8,529 nucleotides of DNA from Candidatus Gerdarchaeota archaeon (GTDB lineage Archaea; Asgardarchaeota; Heimdallarchaeia; JABLTI01): contig JAEOUJ010000422.1 in NCBI GenBank assembly GCA_016839405.1, positions 1 through 8,529 on the forward strand. The letters are read 5' to 3'. This document shows positions 1 through 6,211 of this stretch, one piece after another. Below the pieces are notes generated by a model. That model did not search any database. It saw only the letters and a list, made by a program, of their open reading frames with translations, and was not told the DNA's origin. Each line of letters opens with the position of its first letter. The stretch's first letter is position 1. The translations under genes were made by a program, and so were the position numbers.

Positions 1-1865
1 ATGATAATTATTTTAAAAGTAAAAATTTCGATGAGCTAAGAGAGGAAAACAATGAATTATTTCTTGAAATTTTACCTGAAAATTATGAGTCAAATTATTC
101 AAATCCTACTTTTAGTGTGAAGAAATTTGGTGAGAAATTTGGTCAACTTGTTGCTTTTTTCCACAATTATTCTAGATCATATATTGATTTTGTTTATAAG
201 CACAAAATTTTCAAAATGTTAGAATTCAACAATGTTATAATTGATTTATATGATTATATTAAGAATAATAAAATAAATTACGAAGAATTACTAGAAATTG
301 CCACTCAAATATCAAGAGCTGATAGAACAAAAAATTATACTCATGTTCTAACTGAATCAAATGATCCTAATTTTCAATTCTATACTCATGTACTAGATTA
401 TGAAGATCTATCAGATATAAGGTACCTTTTCAAAATGGGGAAATATATTACTGATAGTGAAATTAAAATGGCACAATTTCTTTCAAACTACCCATTAGAA
501 AAATTAAAGACACTCGCTAAAGCAATAGTAAAAGCTTATTTCAAAGGTTTTGAGCGGGACGGTAAAAAAATTGGTAATAAAACTGTAGCTGAAGTTAATT
601 ATCCAATTGGAATGGAAAGTCTTATTCGTGAAGTAAAGACTGTTTTAAAGGAAAATAATTTATCTATTTCATGTAATGAAACAAGAAGTACAATTGCTAA
701 TGAACAAGCGATTTTCGATCACAAATTTGACATTGCACTGATATTGAATGAAGAATTGGGAACAAAAATTGTTGATGGTTATTGCAATGCATTAGAAAAT
801 ACAAAAGAATTAATATCGAAACAAGCAGGTGTAATTTATTTTACCAGTTTCGGTGAAAAACCATTCAATCCAAAGAATAAACCTGAAAATATAAAACTAT
901 CAGATAATCAAACTGAAATGTATCAACGTTTATCTAGAGATATGAATCAACATCATGTGAAATATCAACCAGTTTCTGAAACAAGTTTTTGTGTTGTAGC
1001 TTTTCCAAGTCCAAATATTAATGAAAAATTTGAAGAATTATTTGATAAAATTATTGAGATTAATATGCTAGATTCCATTAAATATGAAAAAATTCAACAA
1101 AAAATGATTGATATTTTAGATCAAGCTAAATATGTTCATATTAAAGGAAAAGATAGCAATCAGACTAATTTAAAAATTAATTTACAAGAATTAAAGGATC
1201 CTGAAAAAGAGACTAATTTTGTTAATTCAGGAGCATCTGTAAATATACCAGCTGGTGAACTTTATACTACACCACAATTAAGTGGAACTAATGGAGTTTT
1301 ACATGTTTCTGAAAGCTATCTTAATAAATTATTATTTAAGGACTTGAAGTTGACCTTTATAGATGGGTATATTGATGAATATTCATGTTCCAATTTTGAT
1401 ACACTAAAAGAAAATAAGAAATATATCGAAGAAAATTTACTATTTCCACATAAAACTCTTCCAATGGGTGAATTCGCAATAGGTACTAACACTTTAGCTT
1501 ATGTTGTAGCAAGAAACTATGAAATTCTTGATGTTTTACCAGTTTTAATATCAGAAAAAACAGGACCACATTTTGCTATAGGAGACACATGTTTCCAGAT
1601 GCGCGAAGATGTTAAATCATTTAACAAATTTACAAAAAAACAAGTAGTTGCTTGTGATAATGAAAAAACTATTCTTCGAAAAACCGATAGAAAAAATGAA
1701 GCTTATACATTTAAACACCATGATATAGTTATGCCATTTAGTTCTATCGATTTTATAACTGCTATAATGAAAAATGGTGAAAAAATAGATTTAATACGAA
1801 ATGGTCGATTTACATTAGAAGGCACTGAGGAATTGAATGTTCCGCTAGAAGAGTATGAAAAATAA
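1..1865 (+). CDS. M29-family metallo-aminopeptidase, 5' partial
   Basis: Probable cytosolic two-metal aminopeptidase of peptidase family M29 (AmpS/AmpT type), which removes N-terminal residues from peptides. The frame is open from nucleotide 3 with no stop before it, so the start lies left of the window; the GTG at 117 is internal, because the 38 codons before it read as ordinary protein. Numbering from the codon at nt 3, the family signatures sit in the C-terminal third: IPAGELYTTP (metal ligand E419, nt 1257-1259), MGEFAIGTN (E490), GPHFAIGD (H523) and an H-x-D pair (H572, D574). These match the five conserved metal ligands of M29. The Tyr that serves as general base, seven residues after the first His, is Cys530 here. 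At 620 or more visible residues it is well above the roughly 370-410 of classic AmpS/AmpT, so it belongs to a longer branch with an extra N-terminal region of unknown role. It is followed by 94 or more bases before the next gene and is probably its own transcription unit. Confidence 0.85.
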   Translation, partial: DNYFKSKNFDELREENNELFLEILPENYESNYSNPTFSVKKFGEKFGQLVAFFHNYSRSYIDFVYKHKIFKMLEFNNVIIDLYDYIKNNKINYEELLEIATQISRADRTKNYTHVLTESNDPNFQFYTHVLDYEDLSDIRYLFKMGKYITDSEIKMAQFLSNYPLEKLKTLAKAIVKAYFKGFERDGKKIGNKTVAEVNYPIGMESLIREVKTVLKENNLSISCNETRSTIANEQAIFDHKFDIALILNEELGTKIVDGYCNALENTKELISKQAGVIYFTSFGEKPFNPKNKPENIKLSDNQTEMYQRLSRDMNQHHVKYQPVSETSFCVVAFPSPNINEKFEELFDKIIEINMLDSIKYEKIQQKMIDILDQAKYVHIKGKDSNQTNLKINLQELKDPEKETNFVNSGASVNIPAGELYTTPQLSGTNGVLHVSESYLNKLLFKDLKLTFIDGYIDEYSCSNFDTLKENKKYIEENLLFPHKTLPMGEFAIGTNTLAYVVARNYEILDVLPVLISEKTGPHFAIGDTCFQMREDVKSFNKFTKKQVVACDNEKTILRKTDRKNEAYTFKHHDIVMPFSSIDFITAIMKNGEKIDLIRNGRFTLEGTEELNVPLEEYEK

Positions 1866-1872
1866 CACATAT

Positions 1873-1882
1873 CCCCTTTTTT
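1873..1882 (+). terminator. Possible pyrimidine-tract terminator after the peptidase gene
   Basis: A C4T6 run lies 8 bases after the peptidase stop codon. Archaeal RNA polymerase commonly terminates at U-rich tracts without a hairpin. The tract is short and in AT-rich sequence, so this is a weak call. Confidence 0.3.
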
Positions 1883-1949
1883 CAAGAAAAATTAGCTGAT
1901 AGGTCTTAAAAAAATGGGAATACTTTCGCCCATCTCTCTTGTGTTTATT

Positions 1950-1957
1950 ATTATATA
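1950..1957 (+). promoter_or_regulatory. TATA-like box before the small zinc-ribbon gene
   Basis: A TTATATAA-like stretch lies about 30-40 bases before the GTG at 1981 and the ATG at 1990. A start of transcription about 25 bases downstream would fall near 1980-1985. That would exclude the upstream TTG and ATG codons (1939, 1960, 1963) and favour a leaderless or nearly leaderless start at 1981 or 1990. TATA-like strings are common by chance in this AT-rich DNA. Confidence 0.35.
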
Positions 1958-1989
1958 AGATGATGAATTATATTGGTTTAGTGAGTAAA

Positions 1990-2157
1990 ATGGCCACTCT
2001 CTATTCCAAAGCAAAATGTCCTAAATGCTTGGACGGATCATTAACTAAAGTAGGGCAAATGATCAGATGTACCTGTGGCTGGTGGGATTGCACTGAGGAA
2101 AAAGATGATGAGACTCCCATTCAAGCAGTAATTGTTGCTCAAGCAATCTATTCCTAA
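1990..2157 (+). CDS. Small zinc-ribbon protein, unknown function
   Basis: A protein of about 55 residues that I do not recognise. It has a compact four-cysteine zinc-binding pattern: CPKC near the N-terminus, then after 14 residues C-T-C followed by Gly-Trp-Trp. The tail is acidic (EEKDDE) and then hydrophobic with alanines. The spacing suggests a single zinc ribbon, as in many small archaeal accessory proteins of transcription or translation, but nothing here decides the partner. The frame is open back to a TTG at 1939, with in-frame ATG at 1960 and 1963 and GTG at 1981. I chose ATG 1990 because of the TATA-like box at 1950-1957 and because the conserved-looking part begins there; no convincing Shine-Dalgarno site precedes any candidate. 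A T7 run follows directly after the stop, suggesting a single-gene transcript. Confidence 0.65.
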   Translation: MATLYSKAKCPKCLDGSLTKVGQMIRCTCGWWDCTEEKDDETPIQAVIVAQAIYS

Positions 2158-2159
2158 AA

Positions 2160-2166
2160 TTTTTTT
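2160..2166 (+). terminator. T-tract terminator after the small zinc-ribbon gene
   Basis: Seven consecutive T residues begin 3 bases after the TAA, followed by further T5 runs in the next 15 bases. This fits the U-tract terminators of archaea. There is no clear hairpin. Confidence 0.45.
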
Positions 2167-2245
2167 ATTAAATTTTTATTTAAAATTAAAAACTTGATAT
2201 ATCATTTTTGTCTTATTCCGATAACTTTAAGTGTAAGTAGGGTAG

Positions 2246-2300
2246 TTTATAATAGTTTTAAGGAATAATGATATTGTTGATTCGTAACAAAAAATATAAT
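2246..2300 (+). promoter_or_regulatory. Two candidate TATA boxes before the TFS-like gene
   Basis: TTTATAAT at 2246-2253 has a purine-rich GTAGGGTAG just upstream that could act as a BRE. AAATATAAT ends at 2300. Use of the first would start the RNA near 2278 and include both possible translation starts (2312 and 2351). Use of the second would start it near 2325, which allows only 2351. The sequence alone does not decide. Confidence 0.35.
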
Positions 2301-2336
2301 AAGGAGTTATAATGACAAAAGCGAAATCTCGCGAAA

Positions 2337-2344
2337 GAGGTGAT
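2337..2344 (+). promoter_or_regulatory. Shine-Dalgarno site that favours the ATG at 2351
   Basis: GAGGTGAT is a full 8-base match to the complement of the usual archaeal 16S rRNA 3' end and lies 6 bases before ATG 2351. The same GGTGAT core precedes the TPR-like gene (6065-6072), so this genome appears to use it. A weaker AAGGAG at 2301-2306 precedes the alternative in-frame ATG at 2312. Confidence 0.6.
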
Positions 2345-2350
2345 AGCAAA

Positions 2351-2617
2351 ATGGAATTTTGCGAGAAATGTGGCAGTCTAATGAAACCAATAAGAGATGA
2401 AAAAGGATCCTTTCTAGTCTGTAGTTCCTGTGGTAAAAAGGAAAAATTAACAAAGACTAAATCAAAAGCTTATACACTTACAAGAAAAATTGAGCATAAG
2501 GAAAATGAGAAATTAGAGGTTACAGAAGTTCGTAAAGCACGAGCTTTAACTGATGAAGAAAGAGAGGAACTTGAGGATTCTTATGGTGATATGTTAGAAC
2601 AAATGGAATATGATTGA
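2351..2617 (+). CDS. TFS/RpoM-like protein with N-terminal zinc ribbon only
   Basis: An 88-residue protein that begins MEFCEKCGS, the typical opening of archaeal transcription factor S / RNA polymerase subunit M. It has one complete N-terminal zinc ribbon with two Cys-x2-Cys pairs (FCEKCG and VCSSCGKKE). In TFS this domain docks on RNA polymerase, while a C-terminal zinc ribbon with an acidic Asp-Glu tip enters the active site to stimulate RNA cleavage. That second ribbon is absent: after a Lys-rich linker the protein ends in an acidic helix rich in Glu and Asp. It is therefore unlikely to be a cleavage factor itself and may be a polymerase-binding paralogue or another zinc-ribbon adaptor. 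The start was chosen by family alignment and the GAGGTGAT site; a start at 2312 would add 13 residues ([13 protein letters not shown]). It appears to be transcribed alone. Confidence 0.75.
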   Translation: MEFCEKCGSLMKPIRDEKGSFLVCSSCGKKEKLTKTKSKAYTLTRKIEHKENEKLEVTEVRKARALTDEEREELEDSYGDMLEQMEYD

Positions 2618-2632
2618 ATTCTTCAACTCTCT

Positions 2633-2650
2633 ATTTTTATTAATAAAAAT
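2633..2650. terminator. 18-base perfect palindrome, possible terminator
   Basis: ATTTTTATT followed by AATAAAAAT forms a perfect 18-base palindrome 15 bases after the TFS-like stop and 62 bases before the ThiI-like start. It includes a T5 run that could end transcription. It contains only A and T, so chance is a serious alternative. A TATA-like role for the next gene is also possible, but its distance from the start is too long for a leaderless mRNA. Confidence 0.3.
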
Positions 2651-2712
2651 CCAATATTATACTAAATTTTAGGTTATTTTAATAAATTCTAAATTATAAA
2701 CTAATAAATGAG

Positions 2713-3873
2713 ATGTCTTTAGAGATTTTAATCCGTTATGGTGAGCTGGCGCTCAAAAGTCCTTCTGTTCGAAAATTCATGGAAATTAAATTAGCAAATA
2801 ACATCAAAACCTTGTTAATAAAACATAATATTACAAATTTAGATGTAATACTAAAACGTGCATGGGGAAGGTTAATTATAGTTTTTGATGAATCGTATCC
2901 TTTAATTGATGATAAAATAATTGAGAAAATTAAAACATTATTAATTACATATGGCATTGGAATAACTTCTTTTAGTGTAGCTATTAAAACTTCATCAGAT
3001 TTAAGTACTATAAAACAAACTGCTTTTGAAATTGCTCGAAAAAAAATTAAACCAAATTCATCTTTTGCAGTAAGAGCTCGACGTTTAGGTAAACATGATT
3101 ATAATTCTAAGGATTTAGAACGTTTAGTTGGAGAAGTAATTTTTGAATCACTAGCCAAGAAAAACAATCTAACTGTTAATTTAACTCAACCTGATTATAC
3201 CCTTTTTATTGAAGTAAAAGATGAGTATGCTTATTTATTTGATGATAAAGTAGCTGGTTTTGGAGGATTGCCTCAAGGAACACATGGTATTATTGCCGGA
3301 ATTCTTAGAGGATCAATAGAGGATGCTTTGGCAGCTTTCTTGTTGGCGAAAAGAGGGTCTATAATTATACCAATGTTTTTTCAATTTGAAAATGAAAAAG
3401 CAAAAAACTTCGAGTCTATAAAAGAACAATTAAATTATTTTGAAAAATTACAACCAAAAAAGAAGCTAAAATATTTCAATATTAATTTTAATGAAATAAT
3501 AAAGAAAATAGGTTTTGATAAACTGAAATGTTCATTATGCGATGAAATTTGTATCAAAATAACTAACGAGCTATTAAAACAACAAAAATTTAATGGAATC
3601 ACACTTGGAAATGTAGAATCAGCGATAACTGATAGAAAGGTTATTACCTCATTTTCAGGCATTAACCAACCAATTTATTATCCATTAATTTCAATAACGA
3701 AAAATCAAATTCACCACCCTTTTAAAGCTAATTTTAAAAGCAGATTTTGTCTTGACAAGTGTCTAGGATATGAAAATGAAAAAAAGAAAAATAGTATGTC
3801 ACTATCACAAGATGAAATTACTCGAATAGTGACAGATATTACTTCCTCTTTTAAATCTACCAAAATGGCTTAG
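2713..3873 (+). CDS. thiI: ThiI-like tRNA 4-thiouridine synthase family protein with degraded PP-loop
   Basis: A 386-residue member of the ThiI family, which uses ATP to activate U8 of tRNA for sulfur insertion (4-thiouridine). The ferredoxin-like N-terminus (LIRYGELALKS, residues 6-16) and THUMP RNA-binding region (about 75-170, with FAVRARRLGKHDYNSKDLER) are well preserved, as is the GGLPQGTHG strap (184-192). The ATP-pyrophosphatase loop LSGGIDSP that should follow reads LRGSIEDA at 198-205 (nt 3304-3327): Ser, the second Gly, Asp and Ser are all lost, although flanking residues (AAFLLAKRG) align without a gap. The archaeal sulfur-handling CXXC is kept (C273-SL-C276, nt 3529-3540), and a second Cys pair lies at 346 and 350. 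There is no rhodanese domain, as is usual in archaea. It probably binds tRNA but cannot be assumed to adenylate it. No Shine-Dalgarno site is seen, suggesting a leaderless mRNA. The stop overlaps the convergent winged-helix gene by 4 bases. Confidence 0.88.
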   Translation: MSLEILIRYGELALKSPSVRKFMEIKLANNIKTLLIKHNITNLDVILKRAWGRLIIVFDESYPLIDDKIIEKIKTLLITYGIGITSFSVAIKTSSDLSTIKQTAFEIARKKIKPNSSFAVRARRLGKHDYNSKDLERLVGEVIFESLAKKNNLTVNLTQPDYTLFIEVKDEYAYLFDDKVAGFGGLPQGTHGIIAGILRGSIEDALAAFLLAKRGSIIIPMFFQFENEKAKNFESIKEQLNYFEKLQPKKKLKYFNINFNEIIKKIGFDKLKCSLCDEICIKITNELLKQQKFNGITLGNVESAITDRKVITSFSGINQPIYYPLISITKNQIHHPFKANFKSRFCLDKCLGYENEKKKNSMSLSQDEITRIVTDITSSFKSTKMA

Positions 3874-4109
3874 GGTGGTAAAATTATTGGGGAAGGGATA
3901 TTATAGATTCTAATTCTAGCATCTTTTTTATCTAGTATTTTAATAACTAATCCCTTTTTGAGTAAAGTTTCAAGTGCATAACCTAAAGTTCTATCAGGTA
4001 GATTAGTTTCATCTAATATTCTATGACGTGGCAAAGGACCAAGTCGATCAAGAACATAATAGACAAAGTTAGCACTAGGAGGAAGAGTTCTTAAAATACC
4101 AGCAAACAT
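3870..4109 (-). CDS. Small winged-helix DNA-binding protein
   Basis: A 79-residue protein that consists almost wholly of one winged helix-turn-helix. Helix 1 covers about residues 11-24 (SANFVYYVLDRLG), helix 2 about 27-36 (PRHRILDETN) and the recognition helix about 38-53 (PDRTLGYALETLLKKG), followed by a beta wing (LVIKILDKKDARIRIYNI). This layout is typical of archaeal MarR/TrmB-like single-domain transcription regulators. No ligand-binding or dimerisation domain is visible, and the tail ends in prolines. A short GAGG (4114-4117) lies 4 bases before the ATG and a TATA-like box lies further upstream, so it probably has its own promoter. It is the third - strand gene after the synthase and the TPR-like gene. 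Its 3' end overlaps that of the ThiI-like gene by 4 bases. Targets are unknown. Confidence 0.8.
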   Translation of the reverse strand: MFAGILRTLPPSANFVYYVLDRLGPLPRHRILDETNLPDRTLGYALETLLKKGLVIKILDKKDARIRIYNIPSPIILPP

Positions 4110-4141
4110 GATTCCTCATCATAAATTGTATCTCCTAGTAA

Positions 4142-4149
4142 TTTATAGG
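4142..4149 (-). promoter_or_regulatory. TATA-like box of the small winged-helix gene
   Basis: On the - strand this reads CCTATAAAT-like and lies 33-40 bases before the ATG, which would place the RNA start near 4119 and leave a short leader holding the GAGG site. The spacing is good for an archaeal promoter, but AT-rich background makes it tentative. Confidence 0.45.
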
Positions 4150-4193
4150 TGATTTAAAATCAAAATAATAAATTAAAAATGTTTGTGAAAGTC

Positions 4194-4206
4194 AAGAAAA
4201 TAAAAT
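4194..4206 (-). terminator. U-rich tract after the TPR-like gene
   Basis: On the - strand the first bases after the TPR-like stop read as T-rich runs (TATTTTATTTTC). This would fit U-tract termination before the promoter of the winged-helix gene. Confidence 0.35.
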
Positions 4207-4208
4207 AA

Positions 4209-6059
4209 CTAAGTTAGTTGAAGTAATTTTTGAAATGAATTATCTAAATCTGCTAATATATCAGAAAACTGATTTATAGAAAATTGTTCATAAGATTCCT
4301 CTTCCAATAAAGAGCTGGTTATACAAATTGATTTATTTTCATGCATTTGTGAATTCATTACCTCAAATGGTAAAATTGTAAAAGATTCTCCAAGAAGGAT
4401 TGGTGTTATATTTTTTACATATAATATTTCAGCATAATTGGTTATTTCCGGATGATTTTCAACTAATGATTCTGTAATAAAATAAGAAATAGCCCCTGAA
4501 TCCTTGACTAGAAATTTAGTGTTTTCCAAAAAAACATGACTTATCATATCAGACATTTCTTTTGTAAAAAGATTAGAAACATTACCAAAAGAAATGAAAC
4601 TAAATTGTTCTTCAGATTTTGCCAAATTAACATGCATTTCAGCTAACCTCATCATGCAAAACAATTTAGCAATAATTTGACCTAGAATTTTTAAATAATC
4701 AAATGATTGACTGATATTTTTAATAGCTAAAGCATATAAACCATTTTTTCGATTAATCTCTGCATGTGCATTAAAAAATAAAACATTAAGTTTTGGAGGA
4801 ACAGGAGCAACCAGATTCTTTGTTCCTTTTTTTAACAATTGTTCTGCTCGCTTTATTCTACCAATTAAGGCATATATCCATGCAGATAGAAGATTGATTT
4901 CAGTAACTTTTAGCTTATTTTTCAATGTTTGATAAATTTTTGATGCTTTACTAGCATATCTTAATGATTTAATTAAAGAAGAACGATAATCTTCATCTTG
5001 AAAAGTATAAGCTGGAAAAGCCATCATTAAATAAAGTTCAGCTCTAGCTAAGGCTAATTTTCCTAGAAGATTATTAACAGGTTCATTTTTAGAAAATTCT
5101 TCATCAATTATACGTTCAATGTTTTCATATATACTCAGTGCTTTATAGAACCATCCTTGTTGTGAATAAATATATCCTAAATCAAAAAGACCATCAACAT
5201 GTAGTTTTCTCATAAGAATTGATTTTCTTTTACATAGTCTTAGATATTTTATTCCCCGATTAATGTACTCTTCAGCTAAAGCGATCTTATTATAAGCTAC
5301 AAGAAATCTTCCAGAAATTAATAAAGTCATACTCATTAGATTCATTGTATCAGTTCTTTTTTTAGAACGTGAATAATTTAAACAAATGTTCAAGAAATTA
5401 TTTAAATCATCTTCAGAAATTTCTGGTAAAGTTTCCATTTCAATCGAACTGATTATATTTAACAGTTCAACATCTATTTGATAAAATTCGTTGTATTCAT
5501 GTTTTGAAGCATTTTGTAGAATCACTTCAACAATTCTTTTAGAGATTTCTGGATTGATATTCAACCAAAACCAACCAAATCTCAATAATACCATAAACAA
5601 AGATTGATTTCCAGATGCTTTTACATTAACAGCGCTCAATCTTTTTAAAATTAAATCAGTTATTATTGTAAGAGTATTGTAATCTTGAATATTAATTGAT
5701 TTTAATCCAAATTCTTTACAAGCGTCTATTATTTCTTCTTCTTTAACTACATCAAAATATTCTGTACCAATTATTACAAATCTTTGAGCAGATATTTTTT
5801 CATCATTTTTTTCTAAAAATTCTTTTTGAAATAAAAACTCATTTTCTTCTGAAATCTCTAGTGCAGAAACAAATGTGGCGATCCAACCTTTTTCTTCTGC
5901 AATTCGTACATGATAAAGAATACTTTGTCTACTCATATCAGTTGGCATTAATTTCTCAGCCAAAAATCTTAATTGCTGAGTATTTGCTACACCTAGAAAT
6001 TTCACACAAGTAGCAATAAAACGTGACCAAAAGAATTTCGATCGCGTAATAAATGCCAT
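4209..6059 (-). CDS. Winged-helix plus TPR-like helical repeat protein, possible regulator
   Basis: A 616-residue soluble protein that I do not recognise by family. Residues about 15-65 look like a winged helix: helices around FIATCVKFLGV and TQQLRFLAEKL, then a candidate recognition helix SRQSILYHVRIAEEKG and a short wing (WIATFVSALEIS). A linker leads into a long helical body with TPR-like pairs, clearest at about 250-278, 284-318, 335-378, 385-415 and 424-458, with the usual small and aromatic packing residues (GYIYSQQGWFYKALSIYENIE, split here by its turn). The C-terminus (about 500-616) is mixed and ends in a helix. No catalytic, ATPase or membrane motif was seen. A DNA-binding head on a TPR body resembles signal-sensing regulators, so it may control the neighbouring synthase; that is inferred from position only. 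An AAGGTGAT site lies 5 bases before the ATG, and the 152-base leader region has inverted repeats. Confidence 0.7.
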   Translation of the reverse strand: MAFITRSKFFWSRFIATCVKFLGVANTQQLRFLAEKLMPTDMSRQSILYHVRIAEEKGWIATFVSALEISEENEFLFQKEFLEKNDEKISAQRFVIIGTEYFDVVKEEEIIDACKEFGLKSINIQDYNTLTIITDLILKRLSAVNVKASGNQSLFMVLLRFGWFWLNINPEISKRIVEVILQNASKHEYNEFYQIDVELLNIISSIEMETLPEISEDDLNNFLNICLNYSRSKKRTDTMNLMSMTLLISGRFLVAYNKIALAEEYINRGIKYLRLCKRKSILMRKLHVDGLFDLGYIYSQQGWFYKALSIYENIERIIDEEFSKNEPVNNLLGKLALARAELYLMMAFPAYTFQDEDYRSSLIKSLRYASKASKIYQTLKNKLKVTEINLLSAWIYALIGRIKRAEQLLKKGTKNLVAPVPPKLNVLFFNAHAEINRKNGLYALAIKNISQSFDYLKILGQIIAKLFCMMRLAEMHVNLAKSEEQFSFISFGNVSNLFTKEMSDMISHVFLENTKFLVKDSGAISYFITESLVENHPEITNYAEILYVKNITPILLGESFTILPFEVMNSQMHENKSICITSSLLEEESYEQFSINQFSDILADLDNSFQKLLQLT

Positions 6060-6064
6060 TTTAA

Positions 6065-6072
6065 ATCACCTT
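6065..6072 (-). promoter_or_regulatory. Shine-Dalgarno site of the TPR-like gene
   Basis: On the - strand this reads AAGGTGAT, 5 bases before the ATG at 6059. It is a strong match to the complement of the archaeal 16S rRNA 3' end and fixes the start of the gene. Confidence 0.75.
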
Positions 6073-6080
6073 GAAAATAA

Positions 6081-6114
6081 CTAAAACCACAGATGGTAAA
6101 TCATCTGCTTTTAG
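6081..6114. repeat. Imperfect inverted repeat in the TPR-like gene leader
   Basis: The outer arms CTAAAA (6081-6086) and TTTTAG (6109-6114) and the inner arms CAGATG (6090-6095) and CATCTG (6102-6107) surround a 6-base GTAAAT loop, with an uneven 3-versus-1-base bulge between the arm segments. As - strand RNA it would form a 12-pair hairpin just before the Shine-Dalgarno site and is followed by a U-rich stretch. It could be a regulatory hairpin, a terminator for the upstream synthase, or an operator. Confidence 0.5.
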
Positions 6115-6133
6115 CCATTTTTTAACTATCTCC

Positions 6134-6153
6134 AAAGATAAGATACTATCTTT
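6134..6153. repeat. Nested palindrome upstream of the TPR-like gene, candidate operator
   Basis: AAAGATA (6134-6140) and TATCTTT (6147-6153) are perfect 7-base inverted arms. Inside them AGATA-C-TATCT (6141-6151) is a perfect 5-1-5 palindrome. If the TATA-like box at 6172-6180 is used, the RNA would start close to 6149, within this element, which is where archaeal repressors often bind. The element is AT-rich, so chance cannot be excluded. Confidence 0.4.
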
Positions 6154-6171
6154 TTAATTCAAATACTTATT

Positions 6172-6180
6172 AATATAATT
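6172..6180 (-). promoter_or_regulatory. TATA-like box of the TPR-like gene
   Basis: On the - strand this reads AATTATATT, about 113-121 bases before the ATG. It implies a leader of about 90 bases that contains the hairpin and the Shine-Dalgarno site. A second, weaker AT-rich candidate lies near 6150-6157. Confidence 0.3.
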
Positions 6181-6211
6181 TGTTAGATTACTTGAAATTA
6201 TGAATTCATTA

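Noticed and set aside
117..119. GTG as the start of the M29 peptidase
   Set aside because: The same frame is open and protein-like back to nucleotide 3, so this GTG is internal and the gene is cut by the window edge.
1703..1885. 60-residue open frame on the - strand over the end of the peptidase gene
   Set aside because: It lies opposite conserved M29 metal-ligand codons, has low-complexity content and no motif. It is a shadow of the real gene.
1914..1933. ATGGG/CCCAT inverted repeat before the small zinc-ribbon gene
   Set aside because: It has only 5-base arms with a 10-base loop, which is too weak to call an operator or terminator.
2736..2957. 73-residue open frame on the - strand inside the ThiI-like gene
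   Set aside because: It is antisense to the well-conserved N-terminal region of ThiI and has no recognisable domain.
3435..3662. 75-residue open frame on the - strand inside the ThiI-like gene, rich in Phe, Leu and Ile
   Set aside because: The hydrophobic look comes from reading Lys-rich codons on the opposite strand. It has no ribosome site and sits opposite the CXXC region.
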